Positions 56,696-64,000 of a stretch of 64,000 bases of DNA are shown here, in pieces (position 1 is the first letter of the stretch; each line of letters opens with the position of its first letter). The position numbers and the translations under genes are program-made. Location of the stretch: contig AP026548.1 of assembly GCA_026075535.2 (NCBI GenBank), positions 1,550,001-1,614,000 on the forward strand. Reading direction: 5' to 3'. The notes beneath the pieces are model-generated. The model did no database searches. It saw nothing but the letters and a program-made list of their open reading frames with translations, and was not told the origin of the DNA. Source of the DNA: Tricholoma matsutake (taxonomy: Eukaryota > Basidiomycota > Agaricomycetes > Agaricales > Tricholomataceae).

Positions 56696-57846
56696 GAAGT
56701 CACTTACTTGAGAAGGTGATGAAGAAGGTGCCCCTGATATTATCTGCCTCATGACAGCAGCTTTCAATGACATAGAAAAATATGGCATGACTGAAGGATC
56801 CCACTTTGCAGACAGATGGATGTGCCCAATATACAAGAAAAAAGAAAGAGATGAAATAGAAAACTACCAACCCATAACACTACTCAACACCAACTACAAA
56901 CTAATGACCAAGGTCCTAGCCATGCGACTCACTGAAGCAGCCCCTACACTTCTCCACAAATGTCAAGCCAGCTTTGTATCTGGTAGACAGATATCAGAAC
57001 AGACACAACTTTTTAAAATGGTCCTAAGCTATGCTGAAGCCATGGAGGAAAATGAAATAATTGTCGCCCTTGACCAAGCCAAAGCATATGATAAAATTGA
57101 ACATGAAAACACTTAGAACCTTAAAAATACCAGATATCTTTATATGCACAGTCCAAAACCTGTACTCAAATGCATCAACCAGAGTAATGATAAATGGGAA
57201 ACTAAGCTCCAGTTTCTGAGTAACCAGAGGTGTCCAACAGGGATACCCCCTATCCTGCCTTCTCTTCAACCTTGGAATAGAATCACTAAGCCTTATGCTA
57301 AGAAAATCAAGCCTCAAAGGACTTACCATGCCAAAACCAAACAATGACTTGTTGCCAACCTCTTCGCTGATGATACAACAACTTTCCTCACAGAAGACAA
57401 CTCCCTCACTGACCTGACTAAAGATGAGTATGAAAAAATACCTAACATAATACAAATTGCAAAGGACACTGAATCAATACAAATCCTGGGGGTATGGCTC
57501 AGAAATGACACCCCTGACACCACACCCTGGTCCCCAATTATTGAGAAAGTAGAAACAGCCCTGGAAAGATGGGACAATGCAAAACCAACAATTAAAGGAT
57601 GAAAGCTCCTAGTTCAAATGATTGTTGGAGGCTTCACACAATACTTGGTGCAGGTCCAACAAATGCCCAAGCCAATAGAAAAACAACTCCAAAAGATCAC
57701 ACACACATTCATCTGGGGTGATAAAAAGAGCCCAGTGAAAGAAGACATGCTCCTCACACCCAAAGATGTAGGCAGGTGGGGACTAAGCAAGAAATGAAGC
57801 AATCAAACTTATGTGGCTGAAAAGCTACTTGAAGCTTGACTCTTCA
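56696..57846 (+). pseudogene. LINE reverse transcriptase
   Basis: Continues ORF2 after the 34-kb insertion: FADRWMCPIYKKKERDEIENYQPITLLNTNYK, ASFVSGRQI, IVALDQAKAYDKIEH (catalytic Asp) and, in another frame, GVQQGYPLSCLLFNLGIE, then LFADDTTTFL (FADD box intact) at about 57357. A deletion follows FADD. The thumb-like end reads WDNAKPTIKG and FIWGDKKSPV. Several frameshifts. Tad-like clade by domain order. Confidence 0.88.
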
Positions 57847-58948
57847 TGCGCTGTAGTAGGGTGACGAGTCCCACTCATCAACCCTACCATTTCCAGGGTT
57901 TTCCATGAAGTTTCATGCAACAATGGCCTCACGTCATCATACATTCTTGATGTGCTCTTATATTCTCACCTGTTTCACCCTACTGATTTATTATTTGATA
58001 TTTTTACTTTCCAGATTACACAATTCTCCTCGACAAAGACACACCACCCACGCGATGCCATCACACCCATTCCAAAGGATCGGCACCGGTCTTTCCATTC
58101 CCTTTTCATTTCCCTATTTAGAGTTTTATTTCTGTACCTAATTACTATGACAATCTGCAACGTCAAGCACATCAACACTTTGGCCAGCTAAAATCCGAGA
58201 CAACAGGTTGGACCACTGGATGGTAGGATTCAGAGTCCCGTTTGGGTGTCCTCCGCACTTTCTGGGGGCACAGGTGACATACCGTCAGTAGAGGTGCTCA
58301 ACGAAAGCCTCTCCCCAAGTCATTCCCAATTGTGAAAACCCTGAGACAAGGATTTGACGATGCCACCTCAGCATCATTTGCCACGTGGACTCAATTGTTA
58401 TCTTTAAGACCATAAACACATTCTGAAACTGACAATCCTACTTCTTTATTACTTTATCTTTCTTGTTGTTTGTTCCTGTTGGCACAAGAGAATGTGCGCA
58501 ATCAGTTTTCGCTTCGTAGTTACAATGTTTGTATTACGGTGTCCTCCCCCCTGTCGAATGGAGCATTCAATCTTTTCCCCTCATTTTTATGCTCTCCCTC
58601 TAAGTTTTCCCTCAGTCCCTCAAGTTTCTGCACACCAAGGTGCAGATTTTAAGCTAGGTACTCAAGTCTTAAGTTTATGGCCCCAAGGAGCCCTCTTTTC
58701 TCTTACTTTCCCATTATACAAGATCTTACCATACCATCCTCGAGCCTGTTTTCATTGTGTGGTCGACGACCCATGGTTCTGACATGCGCATCATGTGACT
58801 CTGTTGATTGCATTCGCGTTTAGTTCTTCCCCTCTCATTTTATTGACCCCACAGTCTCCATTCACATAACAAAGTTATTTCTCACCCGTTGTCTTCCTTC
58901 TTTCGTATTCTTATTTTTCCACTCATCCGCATGTCACACTTACCTCAT
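57847..58948. mobile_element. 1.1-kb unclassified insertion, possibly a solo LTR
   Basis: Flanked by TCTTCA (57841-57846, 58949-58954); LINE reading continues on both sides. Starts TGCGCTGTAG and is CpG-richer than the LINE. Ends do not give clear TG...CA or inverted repeats. CT-rich stretches at 58040-58120 and 58870-58930. Small ORFs (58470-58780) match nothing I recognise. Confidence 0.55.
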
Positions 58949-60928
58949 TCTTCACGACATGATGACCATCATCAACGAACTCCCAGTAGACCATATACCC
59001 TGCCACAGTGCACCATGGGCAGACTATGCTAATGCAATAATGATGATGAATACACCTAAAACAGAAAAGAATATTCAACCAGAGATGCAAAAGAATATAT
59101 TCCTACAAACCTGGAAGACCTATACTGGAAGCCATCCCAATAACAAAAACCCAACTGAGATAAAAAAACATGATGGATACTACAAAAAAGTATGGCCTAC
59201 GGATGGAAGTCCATACAAATACAAAAGACACAGCAAGACAACTGCCAATATGGTACCACACCCAAGCTGATCAACGAATCTGACACCTAGCCATGCACCA
59301 ATCCAGTAAATGCCTCCTTATAAAACACAACATATTAACCATAGGTGATGCAGAAGACTTTGCAAACCTCACACTCATGAATGGCCACCGCAAGTCCTAG
59401 CACTGCAACTGTGCCACATGCATAATCATGCAAAACACCAGCTGTGAATCCCCCTCAGACTGTATCCAACTGGCCAATAACCTGATTAAAACCCTTCCCA
59501 CAAAATGGAACCCTGCAGGGCTCTCTGACATGACCCCCAATTCTACAAACAATGAGGATGATGAGTGGAAACCTTTCCTCCCATCCCTGATGACAGATGA
59601 ATCTGTTAAAGACATTTTCTGCATGTTCACAGAAGATACCCTCACAAATGAAGCCATAACAAACATGGAACCTGAGCAAGGACCCAGTACCATTGTTGCA
59701 ACTGATGGATCCACCCTTAACACCAGTACTACCTCTGCCTGAGCAGGCACAGGTATCTTCTACCACAAAAGAGACCCAAAAAACACATCCCTAAGACTCC
59801 ATCAAAGACTCCCCCAAACAAAACAAGCAGCCAAACTCTATGCAATCAAAGCTGCTATGGAAGACAATAATGAGTTCCCTAACCTATATACTGAGAGCGA
59901 CTACAAGTATGCAATCAATGCACTTACCAAGAACATGACCAAACATGAAGATAAAGGTTACATAGGACTAGCAAACACAGAAATCCTCCAAGCCACCATT
60001 GCCACCCTACATGCCAGGAAAGGAAGAACAATGATAAAGTGGATCAAAGGCCACTCTGGACATGAGAGAAACAAAGGAGCTGATTGGATGGCAAACCTAG
60101 GTGCTTTGAAAGACCACACACTGGATGAACCTGACCTAATGGTCCCACCACCCTACTGAATAATGGGAGCAAAACTGAGTAAACTGACACAATCATTAGC
60201 ATACAAAGGAATCCAACAGTGGAAATTACAAGCTCACTCACATCAGAGGAGGGCGAGAACCCAAATGATCAACAAGATACAAAACAAGGTAGAGGACACA
60301 ACTGGGAAAATGTCTAGCAAAGATCAAATCTGGAAAGCTATCCATCATAAAGATTTCTCCAGGAATGCACAATACTTCCTATGGATGACTGCACATGATG
60401 CAGACAGAGTTGGCAAATATTGGCTGAAGGAAATTTTCCAGGAGGAAATTCAAAATAGGTGTGAATGCCCACACTGTGAGGTCCCCAAAACAATGGACCA
60501 CATACTAACCCAATGTGAGACTCCTGGACAGAAAGTAATATGGGAGCTAGCAGAACAAATGTGGACCCAGAAAGACCTAGAATGGCACCAACCATGGTTA
60601 GGCAACATTGTAAGCTGTGCACTCACTGAATTCAAAAAAAACAATGGGATACACACACCTGGTGCTAATAGATTCCGGAGAATCCTGGTATCTGAATCAG
60701 CACACCTTATCTGGAAATTACTCTGCAAAAGGGTGATCAAGCATGAAAACACACCATATACCCCAGAGGAAATAAGTAATAGATGGTACAAAATGATGAA
60801 CGTCAGACTCAAAACTGACTGTAGTTTGACAAGTCCAAGATATGGTAAAAAGGGCCTCAAACCCAAAATAGTAGTACAGACATGGAAAAGTACCCTCGAA
60901 AATGAGGAAGACTTCCCCAGAAACTGGA
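58949..60928 (+). pseudogene. LINE connection, RNase H and C-terminal zinc region
   Basis: Frames in series: NELPVDHIPCHSAPWADYAN, IWYHTQADQRIRHLAMHQ, a Cys-rich HCNCATC, then RNase H (ATDGSTLN, ESDYKYAINAL, KGHSGHERNKGADWMAN: three acidic positions seen) to 60159. The last frame (60163 on) has LWMTAHDADRVGKYW and a CCHC CPHCEVPKTMDHILTQC, usual at the C-end of RNase H-bearing LINEs. Cut at 60928 by TRH-5. Confidence 0.86.
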
Positions 60929-61316
60929 CTGTAATCTACCCTCCCCCACCTATTCTGATTGGAATCCAGTTATTCTGATTGGAGTCCAGTTATTCCAGTC
61001 AGAGTCCAGTTATTCCAGTTATTCTGACCACAGTTACTCCAGATGCTCAACTTAGAGTATATACCCTAATGGATAGTCAAATTTCAAGTCTTAAGTTGTC
61101 AAAGTGCCTACAAAATATATTCATGCAGAGTAAGGATTGAACTCAAGAAATCTTGATTAGAGTGATCACATGACAAACCAAATATGTGTGCTTAACCAGT
61201 TGAGCCACAGGAGAATTATTAGTTAGTAATATAAGGTTTATTCATGACACTCAAACTCACAACTCTAATTTTTTTCAAAGTAGTTAAGATCAAAAAATTT
61301 CAATTAACCACATCCC
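60929..61316. mobile_element. TRH-5, left end only
   Basis: CTGTAATCTACCCTCCCCC start, GATTGGAATCCAGTTATT iterons, tRNA-like module at 61124-61213 (minus), then the AT-rich zone, cut at 61316 by Ty3 copy 1b. Matches the reverse complement of the right end of TRH-1 almost base for base, so TRH-1 and TRH-5 are one subfamily. The remainder lies beyond the window. Confidence 0.85.
61124..61213 (-). other. tRNA-like Pol III module (TRH-5)
   Basis: Box A TGGCTCAACTGG and box-B-like GAGTTCAATCC on the minus strand. Confidence 0.62.
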
Positions 61317-61718
61317 TGTTAGGAAACCACCCCATTACCTAATAAATTTTCATTTTTATTTTATTATGTTGAATTACACTACATGACACCAAATTACACT
61401 ACACTTTGATAGCATGAGAATTTTATTTCGCATGCATCAAAATGTATGCGCATGTACGAGTGTGTTGGTAACAACAATGTACAATATGTGTAACATAGTA
61501 TATAAACCCTAAATATATGCCTAGGGCACCCCAGTTGTGTTCTCTTAGGTATTCCACCTACGTTTTTGGTGTGAAAGGCCTATCTCAACAAACTCACCTA
61601 TTAATAACCCCTCGCATCAAAACCATCAATTCCCCCATCACGAGCGCGGATCCCACCCCCTTCTTGTAGAGAGAACCCACACAGTCTTAGCTAGCAGATA
61701 GTGGGTGTTGCCCTAACA
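61317..61718 (+). promoter_or_regulatory. 5' LTR of Ty3 copy 1b with TATA box
   Basis: 402 bp; TATATAAA at 61499-61506 and the putative mRNA start AGTTGTGTTCT at 61533-61543, 34 nt downstream. Confidence 0.88.
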
Positions 61719-61720
61719 GA

Positions 61721-61731
61721 AGAACACAACT
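61721..61731 (+). promoter_or_regulatory. self-priming PBS of Ty3 copy 1b
   Basis: AGAACACAACT, two bases beyond the LTR, exact complement of 61533-61543. Conserved in copy 1a. Confidence 0.75.
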
Positions 61732-62205
61732 TCCCATATCAGTGCGCCTTCTCTTACTTGCGCATACATTATTGTTTCACTGTGCCACATCTGATTACTC
61801 ACCCTTTTGGCATGAGCTGGAAGTACTTGTATATACATAATCTACCTTTTCTTTCATAAGCCGACGCCAGGCCTCGCCTTACATTGTGACTGCCAGTGAT
61901 CGAGAGGCAGCGCTCGTCATTAGGACAGCTGCAACCAGACAACTGATCGGATCTGGTTTAGTTACGATTTACATTACTCTATTCAGATGACTATTTTAGT
62001 TACAAGCCAAATTCAGTGTTATCTCTGAGATCAGGCACTGTTGGAAGGGTTATTGATCCGAAGTGTCAAAATAGGCGCCTGACGAACGACGAACAATTGA
62101 TGAACCTTGACAAACCTTATCACGTGACCTGTAAACATTTGGAGAGGTTTCAAAGAAAAAATTTTGAATTTGTCGAAGAAGTGATTCATCACAGATTCTA
62201 CAATT
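61732..62205 (+). other. 5' leader of Ty3 copy 1b
   Basis: Matches the leader of copy 1a; no ORF I would call. Confidence 0.6.
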
Positions 62206-63302
62206 ATGTCTGAACCTTCAACTTCTAATCCTGGTCCTAATCCTGTTCCCATACCAGCACTAGAGGCGAAAATTGATGCGCTCACAGCACAAATGTCACA
62301 ATTAGTGTCAGTATTGGCAGCATCACAGCCCAGACAAGTGGAAGTACAGCCAGAGATGATAGGAGAAAGAGATGATGAGATGGAGGAGATGGTGGAGTGG
62401 ATATCACAGGAGGATGAGACAGCAGAGAAATCTGGAAATGGAAAAGCGCGCTTACCTAAGTATGCGCCCCTGCAAATCTTTGACAGTACCATGGAGAATA
62501 CAAAATCCTTCATCAGCTCTATAGTATTGTACATCCATGGGAGGAAGCCAGAGTTTTGTACAGCTGAGTCTAGGATTATGTTTGCTCTCTCATATATTCA
62601 GGGGGGGAAAGCACAGTTCTGGAGAAACGAGGCTATTAATCAAATTGCCGTGGGAAATAAACCATTTGCAACCTTCAAGGAATTTCTGGAGAGATTGGAG
62701 GCACAGTTTGGAGACCCTAATCCAAAGGCGACAGCCAATGCTAAATTAAAGACCATGCACCAAGGTTCCCTAACGGTGGATGAATTTATTTTGCAGTTCA
62801 AAGCAGAAGCTTCGCAAACGGACATGGGAGAAGCCGCGTTGGTAGAGTTTTTGAAAGCAGGATTAAATCCCTCCTTATTCAAGTCTATCTACCGACTACC
62901 TTCTATGCCAGAGAAATTGGACGAGTGGTATAATTGGGCAATGCGCCTTGACCGGCAATATCGGCAGGAACAGGCGGAGTCAAAGTTGATGTACGGAAGT
63001 AGTAAATTTGGAAAGTCATCAGGAGGAAAGTCCGAGAAAGGAAAGGCACCTCAGGCGCAAGCTCCGAGGGCACAGCCACCAGCCATGGCAGTGACACCTA
63101 TAGTTATGGAGTCAGCAGCACCAGCAGAGGCAATGGAGGTTGATCAAGCAGGGAGATGAGCCCCACTTAAATGTTTTAACTGTGGGCAGTTAGGACACAT
63201 TGCTAGGAATTGTAGGCAGAAAAGAAAGATTAGGGAAGCTACAATCGAGGAAGTGAAGCCGGAGGAAGGCAAGCAGAAGAATTTTGCGGAAGAGTCCCAG
63301 TG
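62206..63302 (+). pseudogene. Ty3 copy 1b gag
   Basis: ATG 62206. Capsid domain as in copy 1a with the Arg codon (SIYRLPSMP) that is TGA there. Open to TGA 63157-63159, which replaces the CGA found in copy 1a just before the zinc knuckle CFNCGQLGHIARNC. The two copies thus have complementary stop positions. Ends at TGA 63300-63302. Confidence 0.9.
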
Positions 63303-64000
63303 AAGGTTTCCCCATTGGTGACCCAGAATTGTTACAATGTATTAGTATCCGAGGAACCCAGAGTAAATCAGAAAAGGAAATCGAGGAGGAGTACAACTGT
63401 TACGGATCATGTGACCAAGAAAATTGCCGAGCACTATTTCTGAAAACCCCTGAATTCTTTATTCGCTCTGTGTGAATAGAACCAGAAATCACCTTGACTG
63501 TGGGATTGAAGACAGTGGACACGCATGCAGCTATTGATGTGGAAGCATTGCTTGATAGTGGTGCTACAGGATTATTTATTAATTGATCCTTAATTACCAG
63601 AAATGGTATTAACACACGCAAGCTGGTGCAACCAATAATGGTGTACAATATTGACGGAACAGTCAATCGTGGAGGAACTATCAAGGAGGAGGTGACTATG
63701 GTACTAAAGTATCAGGAGCATCAGGAGCGAGCTGTATTCGAAGTGTGCGATCTTGGGAAAACCAATCTAATAATAGGATGTCCATGGTTACAGAAGCATA
63801 ATCCCGAAATTGATTGGAAAACTGGGAAAGTACAAATGACTCGTTGTCCTAAGGAATGTAATGTGTATGGGAGGAAGATGAAGAAGGAAAAAAGGAAAAA
63901 GAAAGAGAAAGAATGTCCAAGGAAGTATTCTGTTACGATGGAGGAAGTGGAGGATGAGGAAATGCCAAATGGGGAAGTTCCAATCATGATCGAGAAAGAA
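63240..64000 (+). pseudogene. Ty3 copy 1b protease (partial)
   Basis: Pol frame in -1 relative to gag, disturbed by a one-base deletion near 63348. Protease EALLDSGATGLFIN with the active-site Ser intact, NLIIGCPWL, then the Lys-rich KEKRKKKEKE segment. TGA at 63473 and near 63585 replace residues of copy 1a. Truncated by the window edge. Confidence 0.85.

Larger units (their letters stand above)
61317..64000 (+). mobile_element. Ty3/gypsy chromovirus, family 1 copy 1b (5' part)
   Basis: Plus-strand partner of copy 1a: LTR 61317-61718, PBS, leader, gag, and pol up to the end of the protease; runs off the right edge. TSD candidate ATCCC (61312-61316). More CGA-to-TGA stops than copy 1a, and a one-base deletion near 63348. 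Confidence 0.92.

Noticed and set aside
58470..58782. Overlapping ORFs of 60-96 codons
   Set aside because: In the unclassified 1.1-kb insertion; two frames overlap and neither shows a domain.
1..64000. Host genes, rRNA, riboswitches, bacterial operons
   Set aside because: No ribosomal motif, no spliced host-type gene and no prokaryotic signals; every coding frame with motifs belongs to a mobile element.

Overview
The window looks like a transposable-element graveyard from a fungal nuclear genome, most likely a basidiomycete (Agaricomycete-type). Reasons: Ty3 elements with a chromodomain, a Tad-like LINE with AP-endonuclease, RT and RNase H, a Helitron with a HUH Rep domain fused in line with a PIF1-type helicase, two Ty1/copia elements, and heavy CpG-to-TpG decay. 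I found no host gene, rRNA, bona fide tRNA or CRISPR array. Almost every base can be assigned to a mobile element, and target-site duplications (TSDs) let the nesting be read.

Layout. 1-1245: edge of a minus-strand Ty3 element (family 3: gag remnant, PBS, LTR). 1630-17339: Ty3 family 2, copy 2a, whose core (2207-16514) is inverted; it carries two solo LTRs (LTR-4), a near-complete chromovirus of family 1 (copy 1a, 5119-11329) and a composite TIR element (TRH-1). 17340-60928: one LINE, split by TRH-2, a solo family-3 LTR (21008-21701), a 34-kb stack (22765-56690) and a 1.1-kb insertion (57847-58948). The 34-kb stack is Ty3 copy 2b, flanked by 5-bp TSDs, holding a Helitron (with a hAT-like element inside it), TRH-3, a 347-bp foldback, a satellite with higher-order repeats, and a 17-kb hAT-like foldback that itself swallowed copia-1 and copia-2 (the latter containing TRH-4). 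60929-61316: TRH-5, cut by Ty3 copy 1b, which runs off the right edge.

Most unusual content. (1) Five copies of a transposase-less terminal-inverted-repeat element, here called TRH, of about 2.1-2.3 kb with 9-11-bp TSDs. Each has outward-facing tRNA-like Pol III modules near its ends and a core built of three recurring hairpin families. (2) All three Ty3 families with a visible leader show a Tf1-like self-priming layout: a 10-11-nt primer-binding site two bases past the LTR that is complementary to a site 29-34 nt downstream of a TATA-like box in the same LTR. (3) A 14.3-kb inversion whose reversal rejoins two reading frames without loss. (4) An A-B-C three-monomer higher-order repeat array. 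(5) CpG deamination accounts for nearly all damage: 25 of 29 substitutions between LTR pairs, and all 18 in-frame stops I checked are TGA.

How the genes work together: the coding parts are retrotransposon Gag/protease/RT/RNase H/integrase sets, LINE ORF2 domains and Helitron Rep-helicase, nearly all broken. Copia-1 is the best preserved (one frame with only two UGA stops). Coordinates of domains come from hand reading and may be off by a few bases.
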